Source: Lycocorax pyrrhopterus obiensis (lineage: Eukaryota > Chordata > Aves > Passeriformes > Paradisaeidae). From it: 64,000 nt of DNA. A program made the position numbers and the translations under genes. The stretch covers positions 49,428,975 to 49,492,974 of the forward strand of contig JACSVZ010000007.1 in the NCBI GenBank assembly GCA_014706295.1, read 5' to 3'. This document shows positions 1 through 12,900 of the stretch, one piece after another. The stretch's first letter is position 1, and each line of letters starts with the position of its first letter. The notes under the pieces were generated by a model. It searched no databases. It worked only from the letters and a program-made list of their open reading frames with translations, and was not told the origin of the DNA.

Positions 1-872
1 ACTATTAAGGTACTGCCTGTATATAAGGACAGTATTTTAGGTCATTTTAAAAAACCTGTAAAATTATACCTTGGTCTAAATGTACATTTAGTTCTTGTTG
101 GTTTAATTTTAATAGCATGACTAGGCAACCATGTGACAGACAGAAATGAGTAATTTATGGCATTCCCTGTTAGGTGGATTACTTTTCAAAAAAGAAAAGC
201 CCTTGTAGCCATTTCCTTAAAGCTTCATCTTGATTGGAAGTAAGCGCTTATTCTCACTTGGCTTAAGAAAGCATTAAAAAACATCATCTAAATATTCCTT
301 GTGGCAAAAAAATCTCATTCCTCAAGTTTGTGTTATGCTTGCTATAAAACCCTTTTAATAGCATGGAGATGGACTGCTAGTGTTTTTTAAAAATTTACAT
401 AAGACTTATGAATCACATAAGTCACAGTCAAAAACCCAAAAAAGTGAGGAGGGAAAACTTCAGATGGAGGGTTGGGGAAGCTTAAAATCCAGCACTGGCT
501 AAGAAAATTTTTACTTTTATCTTCTGTAAATTATATGGCAGGCTGACTCTCAACTCTCCTAATTTACAACATTTGAATATTCCCCTAGGAAATTTCTAGC
601 CTGGCAGTGCATCCCTAAACATTTTTGGTAAATGTGAAATACAGTTAATTCTAAAAGCACGTGTCATAGTTAGATAATAGACCTGTTTCTTGACTGATGT
701 TCTTTATATAAGCATATTTTTAATGTGATCAGTGGGAAAGTACACAACTTTAGGAGGCTGATATTAAACAATTTTTTCTGTGTCTCTTCATGCTTGCTGT
801 AAAGTAAGTAAGTGGTGTTGTGCCATAGAACTAAAGAATGTTTCACCTTGCTATCTTACTGTCATTTTTTAG
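1..872 (+). other. PPP4R4 intron, partial
   Basis: AT-rich sequence upstream of the first recognisable PPP4R4 exon. No open frame with flanking splice signals was seen, and no repeat family was recognised. It is taken as the 3' part of an intron because the exon that follows begins at an AG acceptor in phase 0. Confidence 0.7.
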
Positions 873-950
873 GTTGCTAAGCTTTTAAATTCTGATGTGT
901 ATACAATACATAAAGAACTGGTTACGCTATTACAGGATGAGTCACTGGAG
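873..950 (+). CDS. PPP4R4: PPP4R4 coding exon a
   Basis: 78 nt, phase 0 at both ends. The acceptor is a T-rich tract plus AG, and the donor is GTAATA. It encodes [16 protein letters not shown] followed by [10 protein letters not shown], a HEAT helix pair. Confidence 0.93.
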
Positions 951-3900
951 GTAATACACTTTTATTGGAACTTTTTTTTGCTTACTACATCGAGGCAGAT
1001 TATCTTCATATTTAATAACTCTTCAGTAACACAGTAGAGTAGCAATTTGAAATGATTAACAGCTTTTACTTCTATTACACAGATGCCACATAACAATGCC
1101 AGCCTTCTGTGAATAAAAAGGAGGAAAATAGGAAGGTGTTTGAATTTAGTAAACCCACACTAAATTTATTAGCTTTTAAAAATACTAATTCTAAATAGTT
1201 TTAATTGCTGTATTATTTATTACCTTACAAACTCTAAAAAGCTTTGGGTTTGGTACTATATTAAAATAATACTTGATGGGATTCAAGGTCTTTTGCTTTG
1301 TTTTATTTTTATTGTCCAATTGAAGAGGAGATGAAGAAGTTGTGTATGGTTCAGAGATCAAGATTTACAGAAAGAGTTTTGATCCAAGGTAACCGCATAG
1401 AACATGAATCAGTTATATTGCAGTTAACATAGTGAGACTTTTTTGGATGGAAAAAAGAGACATATTTATGCTCGAGACAAAATCACCATTTCCTCTGATA
1501 CCAGTTACTCCAGTAGTTGATGTTTCTTGTTTTCTATGAGGATCTTTGGATATGGCATGGAAAAATTAGTTTTGTATTCAGGTGCTCTTTCTTCATTCAG
1601 TACCTTTTGTTAGATGTTTTCAGGGAAGTTAATAGTATTTGTAGAACATCTCCTTATGGTTTATGAAATTCTGACCCATAGTAGAAGATTTCTCAAGTTG
1701 GGCACCTGAAGGTTGAGACTTAGAAACATCTGATGACTTTGAAAAATTCCTTGTTTTGATCTCTGTATGTTTATATGAATAATAACAAATATATTGAGCT
1801 TTATCTTATGTACCACCTCAGTCTGAATTGGTACAAAAATATTCAATTATGTACTTTTCTAGTCAAGTTAAGGTCTCACAACATTTGAAAGTAGGGTTCG
1901 TCTATTACTATAGGCTATATATTGTATTTTGTCTATCAACTGCATCTTTTCGTAACACAGGAAAAATTGCTTTTAAGATACAGCTGACAAATATAAAAAA
2001 GCATTTCTTTTTGTTTGTTCAGGCTCTTAACTCCTGATGAAACACAGATCTTTCTTAAGGATGAATGTTCATTATAAAATATATTCTCTGGATAGTTTAG
2101 AAAACTTGTCTGATCACATAAATAAAAACTGAGACCTGTAATGCTTATATTACTTACTACATTAAAATATCAGTTTTAAATCCCACTCGTCATCAATGCA
2201 ACTCATCTCTTTTTTTTTCAACATGAGAGAGCAGTAACTTAAAAGGTGTCAGCAGGGATATGTTGGTGAGAGTTAAAAATGGAGTTGAGTTCGTTTACAG
2301 ACCTCTTTCATGCAGCCTTTCTTTAAATAGGTGTTAGATGCCCTCGTAGGTCACCTTCCTGAAATCCTTGAACTAATGACTAATGGAGGAGAAAACAGTG
2401 GATCAGAAAGCAAGGTGGGTATTCTCATGTGTTTTTTAAAATTTTCTTTCTAAGTGAAGGTAGTAGCAAATTTCAGACAAATTTTGTAGGAAAATGCTTT
2501 CATGATTAGTTTCTGCTTTGAAGAGATATGAAGTTTCTGTTTGGTTTTTGGGGGTTTTTTGGTGGTTGGTTTTTTTGGTGTTTTTATTTTTTTGAGGTTT
2601 TTTGATGGTGACTTTATAAACTGTAACGTTAAAAAAAAGGTTTTGGAAAGATTAGAGTTAATATAAAAATGAACAGTTACACATCTTCTTTTTCTAATTA
2701 ACCACAGTTAAGTGAAAACAAAATTTGGTTTCATGTTAAGGGAATGATAGCCAATACCTATTTTAAATCTTTTTCATATTAGTGTATCAATTTGGTGCCA
2801 TTTTCAGGCTTCTGCTAGAAGGAAATCTATTTCCCGAAGTAAAGACACTGAATTAAGAGATCTGTACTCAGCTCTCAACTTTTCTAATTTAATTCTATGT
2901 GGCTCTGGAGGACTCCTCACCTCTAAGATGGAACAGAAAAGATGCTGGGTTTTGAGCAGACTTCCTAAATAAGTGTGTGGATAAATTGAGATATTGCAGC
3001 AATATATCGTATGTACAGAAGTTGGCAGCATAATTTAAAAATTCGAATTTGTCAGATGTTTGCAGCTGTAAATATATATAACATATAGCAAATGCAATGT
3101 CGGGTGTGGCAGTCTGTTTCATTTTTCTTAGTGCTGAAGGGAATTTAGCTTGGCTACTATAAATTCTTTTCCTCCTACTGAGAAAAGGTGTATAATTCCT
3201 ACTAAAATTAATTCCTACTAAAACTAATTAGGGGATTGAGAACAATAACTGCAAAGATTAAGAGGATAAAAGAGAAATGGGATTCATTTGGTTTGAGAAA
3301 GAGAATACTGAGGAGAGTTGGCATAATGGTCTTAATATCTGTAAAAGGGTGTTACAAAGAGAACGGGTTGGAGATGAAAGTGTATTTAGTTAGGTACTGG
3401 AATAGCTTTTGGATTAGTCTTCCCATCTTGTATTGTTGTGATATGCTTTTCAAGCATAGTGACAAGACACACAGCTCAAAAATGTAAAATTAATGTCTAT
3501 CTTTCTGTTTCTAGTTACTCTCTATTCCTGATTTGATTCCTGCATTAACAACAGCAGAACAGAGAGCAGCGACTTCTTTAAAATGGAGAACGCATGAGAA
3601 GTTACTACAAAAATATGCATGTCTCCCTCATATCATATCCAGTGATCAGATCTATTACCGTTTTCTTCACAGAATGTTGACAATCATCTTGACAAATGTG
3701 AGCCCACCTGTTTCTTTCTCATTTGCTTTTATTTGTTTATGCGAGTTAGAGCAATGACCACTGGATATTTGCTATGTGTAGTACTTCCTGTGTTATATTA
3801 AAGTACTGTCCTTTTCATATGGTATATCAAGCTGTGGGATTTTTTCTATGAGAATTTTTACCAAAAACTTGCCCCCATTTGAGGAGCAAAATTTGGATTG

Positions 3901-6900
3901 ACAGTTTTCCTCCTATCCAATGCTTCTTTCCTTTCCTCATGCTCGTCATCAGTTTGGTTCTAGTTAAATCAAAACTTTTTCCTCTGACATATGCCTTCTT
4001 TTTCCTGATGTCATACTTTACATTATGTTTGTTCTTTATGAAAGAACACTGTATTTCTAAAAGAAATTATCATTTAGAGCTACTAGTCTGAAATTTTACT
4101 AAGTTAATTCAAGAATAAAACTGTTGTGAGAGAAGATGTTGTAAGTTTTATTTCTAACACCTGCAATACAGAAGGTGTCTTGCAAACATGGAATATTTTA
4201 AGGTGCTTATAAAATAGTTGAATCTACAAGTTGGGCAGAAGGAATAAAAGAAGTAGGTGTCTCCTGAATTGGCCAAACTTCCTGAATCTCCCTTACAGTA
4301 TGACAATTACTTTAAAATTTATAAAGTTAGGCTACTTTTTAGCTATTTGTTTCTAATTCTAGAATTGTTATATGTTTTTAGTCATGTTCTCTCAGATATG
4401 TTTAATTGTGTTCCCTTTATTCCTTTCAAGAATGTCCTGCCAGTCCAAAAAGCAGCTGCTCGGACTCTCTGCGTTTATTTGCGCTACAATCGCAAGCAAG
4501 AACAGAGACATGAGGTTATTCAGAAACTGATTGAACGTAAGATGATTTTTCCTCGATTACTTAGAAATGAAAGTTAGTTTTGACTGAAGATTTATTTATA
4601 GTTACATTTATTCAGTGTCATTTCCTTCCATCATTGGAGGGATTACTCTTGGAAGACATTCAGTTGCTCATATTATCACCAGCAAAACGTACTGTGCATA
4701 TGTGAGGAATATATCTGGAGCTTATATAAAGGTATTGGGGAAGAGGCAATGCAGGAAACTGACAATATGCCAAGACCCCTCCAACCCTACTTCTTGTACC
4801 CAGAATTATTAAGCAGCAGTATACAAAGCAGAGTTCCTCTGTAGAAGTAAAATTCTCTAGAGCCTTCAGCATAAGAAATGCTGAATAAACCTTAGAAATT
4901 AATTTATTAATCAGTCACCTAAAGTTGACGCTTTGGTGTATGCTATGTGTTTTAAAGATAGTTGAGAAATTTTAACAGTTCCCATTAATATTACTTAATG
5001 TTTACACAGTAATTTTGATACTCCTGTAACGTGGTTTGAAAGGCATAGAGGTCTTTGTTTACATAGTAGTTAGTTCACTTCCTATTTTTGGTTTTTCAAG
5101 TGCTCACTGACAGAATTAATTGAATTCAGGATGTTAGTTTTTCACTAAAAGAAGGAACTGAGATGGGCTGAGAAGTTGTGCCTTTTGATGCCCGTGATTA
5201 TCATCTTCAGGTCAAAGGTCAACCTGTGAAATGTTTTCTATCTGACATTGAAAACTTGACAGATAGTATCTGCAAATTTTTATTTTTCAGAACTGGGCCA
5301 AGGAAAAAGTTACTGGAACAGACTTCGATTTTTAGATACTTGTGAATTCATTATGGAACTGTTTTCAAAATCATTCTTCTGTAAATACTTCTTTTTACCT
5401 GTGCTTGAACTTACACATGACCCAGTGGCAAATGTCAGGTATGAAGAATATGTAGCAGTGTACAGGAAAAAAAGCTTTAAATAATAATTAAGAAATACTG
5501 TTAGAAGTTCTATGTTTTGCTTAAATAATGGGATTAAAGATAAAGACCCTTTAGAATGACCAGTATTAAAGATGTAGGGGAGTGTGGGAATGATGCTAGA
5601 AAATCCCAGAAGCAGGTCAGTTCTGAGTGTTTGAGAGACTAATCAAAAGCGTCAGGGTTTGGGAGTGAAGGGAGCAATGAGGCAGAGGAACGAGCAATAG
5701 ATGGAAAGAAATGCACCACATCTCCATGTCTGTTAAATACCTCCAGGGATGGTGACTCTGTGCAGCAGTAATATTAGATGTTCAGATATGCTAACGATGA
5801 CAACATGAATGACACACATCAGAAACGAGATTAAAAGCATAAAATAGAGGTGTGCACTCAGGAAGCTTCACCACATACTGTTTATTACCAAGTGAAACTT
5901 AAAATAGACACTGTGTTTAGTATAACTACCATACCTCAACTCAGCAGGATCCTAAAAATTAAGCCATTTTGTACATACAGACTAACATTCATGTCTCATG
6001 TCATTAAATTAAGAGGATTATATTAAAACAACAAACTAAATTTGTATATATTCTGAAGTAGCTTATTGCTTTTAACAAATATTTTAATTAAAAGCTCTAT
6101 TGATACAATATTAAAATTTAATGGAAACTTGAACTAACTTGCAATCTCTTAGCTGACGTTAAAATTAATTTTGTTGTAATTCTTTTCTGGATTGTTCTTG
6201 TACAAAAGAAATGCACTGTCTCCAGTGGAGTGAAGTTTACAAGTTAGACGTTGTTAGCTGATGGTTTTAAAACAGACTTAGGGAGATACTGTTCTGGATT
6301 TCTGCAGTGTGGTGTAACTCTTGGTAATGGGAAATTATGATGGTTAAAGTATTTTGAAGGTATAAAAATGGTAAGATGAATTCATATGAGAATTTTTTTT
6401 GAATGTTTATAATCACAGAGTTACCATGTCTGGCAAAGGATTGTCTCTGATCCAAAGCCAGTTGACTCTGAGTACAACAGAGAATATATCCATGTATTGT
6501 TCTTGGTGTTTCTTTTAATCTATTTGTGTAGATTAAAACTAGTCATTATTACATGCTATTACAGTCTGATCAAATCAAGGAATTTTTATTTGCTCAGTTG
6601 CATGAAATATTTTTAATTTAATTTGCACAGTATTTCGGTGTTAATGAAATAAAAAGCAATGAGCACATTTTTTATATAAACCGTTTAGAAACAATATCTT
6701 GGAATCAAGGGAATGAACCACAAAATTGTTTAGGTGGGAAAAGACCTTTAAGATCATCAAGTCCAACCATTAGCCTAAGACTGCTAAGTCAACCACTAAA
6801 CTATGTCCCTAAGCACCACATCTACATGTCTATTAAATACCTCCAGGGATGGTGACTCCACCACTGCCCTGGGTAGCCTGTTCCAGTGCTTGACAAACCT

Positions 6901-9900
6901 TCTGGTGAAGAACTTGTTCCTAATATCCAATCTGAGCCCCCCTGGAGCAACTTAAGACCATTTCCTCTTGTCCGATTGCTTATTATTTGGGGGAAGAGAC
7001 CATCCCCAACAATACAACCTTTCAGGTGGTTATAGAGTGTTATAAGGTCTCCCCTGAGCCTCCTTTTGTCAATGCTAATCACCCCCAGCTCCCTCAGCTG
7101 CTCCTCGGCAGACCTATGCTCCAGACCCTTCCCCAGCTCTGTTGACCTTCTGTGGACACACTCCAGCCCCTCAACGTCTTTCTTATTGTGAGGGCCCCAG
7201 AACTGGACATGAGATTCGAGGTGTGGCCTCACTAATGCCAAGTACAGGGGGACAATCACTACCCTGGTCCTGCTGGCCACACTATTGCTGACACAGGATG
7301 CCAGGATGCCATTGGCCTTCTTGGCCACCTGGGCACGGCTGGCTCATGTTCAGCCACTGTTGACCAACACCCCCAGGTCCTTTTCCACCAGGCAGCTTTC
7401 CAGCCACTCTGCCCCCAGCCTGTAACGCTGTGGGGTTGTTGTGACCCCAGTGGGGGTCACTTGGCCTTGTTGAACAGCACAAGCAGGGGCAGCCTCCAGA
7501 CATAAACAGGAAGATAATGAAGGGGAAAGAAGGGCTTTCTTTTCTTCTTTTTAGTCTATCTAATACATTTTGATCCCTGCAGTTGTATGGGATTGCAGTA
7601 ACATTATTTTTGGTGAGACTTGGGCTCCTTTGTACTGATGGACAAGATTTCCAGGATATTTAGGTAACTGATAAAGTTAAGTGTGCAGATCACTTGGAAA
7701 ATCCAGAGGTCTCCTTATTTTTGTAGATTAAACCCAAAACAAACCAAAGACTTGTTTATGGACTGTAGTCATGATCTGTAGAGATGTTTTTGAAAACTAT
7801 GTCTGCAAACAACACATAAGCAACAATCACTTCTGAAAAATAAGACCACCTAACTTATTTATTTTGTGTCAACTGCTAGCATGAATACATTGAGAATTAA
7901 TAATAAATATTAAACATCTGCATCAAAAGGTGAATATTTAGATGGTTTGGGCTTTTTTTTTTGTAGAATGAAGCTATGCTGTTTGTTGCCAAAAGTTAAA
8001 TCTACTCTGAAGATTCCCACTGATAAACATTTACTTCAGCAGTTGGAATTATGTATAAGGAAACTTCTGTGTCAAGAGAAAGACAAAGATGTCCTGACTA
8101 TTGTAAAAAGAGTAAGCATTTTTCTTTTTCAGCAGCATTTTATCTTGGGGTTATCACTGAAAGTTAAGATTACTAAAGTTACGCTTTCTGTTGATTTTCT
8201 CCATGTAAGAACAGGAGTTTAAAAAATTCTTTTGTCTGTTATGTAATTTTGAACAATTAAAAGATTATGTAGTATAGTATATTCTGTGAAATTTAGTAGT
8301 GTTGATGTTTCCTTGGTTATTTCCTTGGTTATTTATAGTGCAGTTATTTTGTATTGATTGGAATTCAGGATTGTAGCTCAATGACCATTTATGAAAAAAA
8401 TAGCGAATGACTAGAGAATGGATTAAATGTTGATTCTAGTAAAACTGATCAGGTCTGTGAGATAGAGATATCTTGTTAATCTATATATTGAACAGTATAC
8501 AGACAAAGCACTTGCAGGATTTTAAAATGTTACAAATGTGTTTGTAATGTGAATATTCAAAAAAGTACATCTTTAAGGAATGTCTGTGCTTAGTCTCAAA
8601 CTTAGAAACCATGAAGTGAAATAGCTCAAGTAGGTGGCTTCCTTACAGGGCCAGTCTGCAGGAGAGACTGCGTGAACACCTGTGTGGAACCTTCTGAGTT
8701 ATACACAGATTCCTGAGTTGCTTTTTTCAGTCCTTGTTTCTAAGCCTGTGCTGTAGCTATTCTTGCTTTGGTGCTTCCTTGAGTGTATTTTGAGTTCCAT
8801 CTAGATAGTCTGTGACTCTCTTCATTCTGTGAGTCTCAGCAGGACTCTGAGAATACTCTCTGACACTTTTTAACTGCATTCGTGGCACGAAAATAAAAGC
8901 ATAGGCTTCAAATATTTAGGAAGAAAAGACAGTTTTTTGCTTCAAAGTGTGGCATGCCGTTGAGTAATAATAAATAATGTTTTAATTTTCTTTATAGACA
9001 GTGTTAGAATTGGACAGAATGGAGATCTCCGTAGATGCTGTAAGTATTTGGTAACTTTAATGCTTACCAACTACTTTTAGTTTCCATTTTCACGTAGTGA
9101 TTTTTTATTTTTATTGATTTTATTTTGAAGTTTCAGAAAAGATTTTACGAAAATGATTTATTGGATCAAGAAAAAGAGAGACAAGAACATCTCCTTTTGG
9201 AAATGGTATATTTTATCAGTACGCTGTCATTATTTTAAAATACTTTGTAGCTAAATATTGATGAGGCAATAATTTTAAGGTAGGGGAAATGCATATTTTG
9301 GAGAGACCTGATAGGTTCGTAATCTGTGTATGGTTTCATTTTACACTTTATAATAGGGTTAAGTCCTTCAAAGAAACATGTAACGGTTTTTTCTTTACTA
9401 CCTAAATTTTGCTGTATCAATTAGGCAAACCTGAGTTTCTTGAGAAATACCATGTATAACATAATAAACTGATCAGTGAAACAGCTCAGAATTCACATAC
9501 AGCTTCCCTAGGCAAAGAAATTAATGTCATAACTTCTTTTGTCCCAAGGAAGCTGAAGGATGCTCTGTGTTACAGCCTTTCCTGTTAACCAGGAAAAAGA
9601 GAAAAGCAAAAGCTGCAGTAGGCATTTCAGCCCACAGTTTACATCTTCACCACATACTGCATCTCCACAAAGCCTAGATTAGACCACTGCAGTCCTCCGT
9701 TCTGCTGCCTCCCCTCCAGCCTGAGGTGGGAGAAGCTGAGCAGCTGATAGGATTCAGAAGATCCTGATGTTGTTAACATGCTTCCTCTGACCTGTAGTAA
9801 ATGAACTTCTCTGTAGTGAACTAGAACAGATTCAAGAGTGTCCTAAAAATGTCATTGTTTCCTGCGTTTGTGGTCTGCTTTGATGTCAGGAGGTATCGCA

Positions 9901-12900
9901 GGTCAGTATGAGCAAATATACCTGACCCACAGACTTCCTGCCACTTCCCAGTGTCTCGAGCCAATGGTTCAGCTTTGTTCTCAGGACCTGCACATGCACA
10001 TTGAAAGTCTTGAACTTAGCTCTAGCAGTCTCCAGGTAGATACAATTAATGCTTTTGTAGTGAAAGCATTTGAGTGGTGCAAAATAGCCTCCAGTGTGCT
10101 CTGTGTTACTGTGTATTGTATGATGACATCAATTTTTACCCTGTTTCTACAGCTATACTTTAGAAGAGCACCTGAATTTTTGTGATATAGGCCACTGATA
10201 TGTGCAACCCGTCTGTATCACAAAGGCCTCATTAAGCATTGTTTGTGAGAGGCACGCTTTTGGGGAACCTGAGATTGGCACTGTAAATTGTGCCATGTTT
10301 CAGTCCCAGAGAGATGAAGAGCCATTCAACCCACTTAAATGTGTCTGACTGCTAAAGATTTTAATACTGAATATGTTTATAAGTTTCCTTAATTTTAGTA
10401 GCTGACTTGTAGAAACTATTTTCCAGCAACCCTGACCTGAATTAATTACCTCTTTCTTTTCTTAATTGGGTAGCAATTAGAACTACATGAAAAAATAGAT
10501 TAGAACAATTATGGTTCACTTAACACTTTTTATTATGAAAATGGTACAGAAAATAAGCTAATATTATATAGTTTTTTGAAGTTGGAGTGATATCTGTTCA
10601 CCACATGGAAGATACTTTTGGGCTAGGTAGTATTATAGAAGAGCCAATAAATTCCATGAACCTGAACAATTTTACATAGTTGATTTTGTTTTGCATAAAG
10701 ATTTGTCAACTGTAGATGTTAATTTTAGATCTTTATAAAGTTTGAGTATATCTGACACACCTTAACATTTAAGAAAAACATTTTCATTGAACTGTATGAA
10801 ATAAAAATATTGGCTACTCTGTTTTCAGAGTATCTGTGTAACTGAAAATTTTTGCATTGCCAGCTGCCAATTTCTGTACCTTTTTAAATACAAAAAACCC
10901 CAAAAGCCCGGCATAGTTTTAATAATAAGTTATAGATGTGAACTTCAACTCTGAGCTTTCTTCAGACTGTAGCTTTTAAATGAGAGATGTGCCCTGATTT
11001 CATTCTGTACTATTTAATTGGTTCTCTGGATTTTCACCAGAGGTTGTACTACTAGCAGGAGAGAGTAGAAATGACCTGTTATTTGGAAACACAATTTATT
11101 TACTTTTACTTGAGTAATATCTGAGAAAATTATTCATTCTTTTAGGAACAATTAGAAAAGGAGAAGCAGAAAAATGAAGGAAGATCTACAAATATTAATG
11201 ATAAAATGCTTGAAAAGAAACGTAAGTTTGTTTATTTGTGTACATGTTGTTTATGCATGCTTTACTCTTCTACAAAGGTAGTAGAGAAAGGTGCAGGAAA
11301 CAGACACTTTATACAATGGTTTTAGAAATTGGAAATAAATTTTGTTTGTATTTATTTCTGAAGTTATTTATGAAAAAAGGCCTCATATATATAATATATA
11401 ATATATAATATATAATATATAATATATATATGTTTTATTTTGACTTTATTAAAATACATTACAGTTTTAGTTCTCTGTTTTTTTTCATTTTGGGATATAG
11501 TGTAAGTATTTGTCTGTGGTGTTTCTGAAGTGTCAGTAGCACTGGATTAGATATTATTACTCTTTGTTCAAGGACTATGATATGTTATGTCCTCTCTTTT
11601 ATATAAATTTAAGTTTTAAGAGGGAGGGGATTATACTGGACTTTTTTTTTTTTTTTTTAGGTAGAGACAGTAAAACATCATCAGTGTTGGCAAAAAGTAT
11701 CAATCTCTCTGTTTCTGGAAGTTCTTCTGGTACATCAGCAGGTAAGAGCTGTTCAAAAACTCACCTGGAACACTTTGATCTCGCATCATCAGGTTAAACC
11801 CCAACAGAGCTGCTGTTGGCATCTGTGGACCCAAGTTTCTCCTACTGCACAGAGGAAAAAATTCCTCTCCTAGAACTGAATGTATTTTCTATGGTTTTTA
11901 GTTTTGTTTTATTCTGTAGTATATAAATAATGACCTAAGGTTTATTTTTTTTATTGAAGTATTTAAATCAGTTCCTTCATCTACCTTCAGTTGACAGAAA
12001 AATATATTTTAAAGTGTTCTTAATTATTGAGGAAATACAATATTCATATTAAAAAATGTTCTTTATAATTTTAGGCAAAGAAGAAAAAAAATCCAAGCTG
12101 GTTCGAAGCCAATCTTTCAGTACTCAAGTACTGCATCCAAAATACAGCAACATAGACAAGTGTCCTAAGTATCTTTATAATCTTCATTCCTTACCTTATA
12201 GGCAGATGTTTACTCATAGACAGCTGTTACGAAATTATATGCTCATGGATCTCTGAGAGTAGTGATGTACTTACTGAATTGTCACTTATATTTTCAGCTT
12301 TGTGTTTAATTGATTAACTGAGGGAAGAAATACCATCTAAGGCATGCTGAAGCCTACAAATGGTTATTAATTCCTTTTTAGTTAATATATGTCACCTTTT
12401 ATCATATATTAAAAATAATTTTCAATATGAATTGCTAAATCTAATTTTGTACATTTTGTAAGGAAATTTCAGCACAACTTTCTCCTTTAATTTTTTCATA
12501 TAAACTCAGCAATAACCTCTAATACTATTAAACAGCAGGATGATGCAATTGAGAGGAACACTTTCGGAAATAACCAAATTGGTTTTGCTTTGTTTGGTTT
12601 TTTTAAAGCAAAAATTCTACTACAGCATATACGTCTTCAGTATCAGGAATGGGAAAGAGTTGTATGTTATCCTTTAGTGGTAAGTAGGTTATTGTATTGT
12701 ATTTTACTTAGGGTTTTTTGTGTGAGTGTTGAATGTATGGGCCCAATTAGACAGGCATACTCTAGGATGTCATTCTCCTAAAGAAAGCAGAATGATAGAT
12801 TTCCAACGCGTTTGGGTATTTAAATGCTAGTCTACTAAGTGTAATTTTCAGATTCTTTTTTGTTCTTACACATTTGTTTTAATTTACATTTAAAAATAGT

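Noticed and set aside
6822..7328. 168-codon open frame as a gene
   Set aside because: It is the C-terminal part of a dead, 5'-truncated CR1 reverse transcriptase ORF with a frameshift.
12169..12256. Continuation of PPP4R4 exon k to the stop at 12254-12256 as an alternative end
   Set aside because: The continued residues do not resemble the family, whereas splicing at 12169 to the exon at 12609 restores a family-like Ser/Thr-rich segment and the correct phase.
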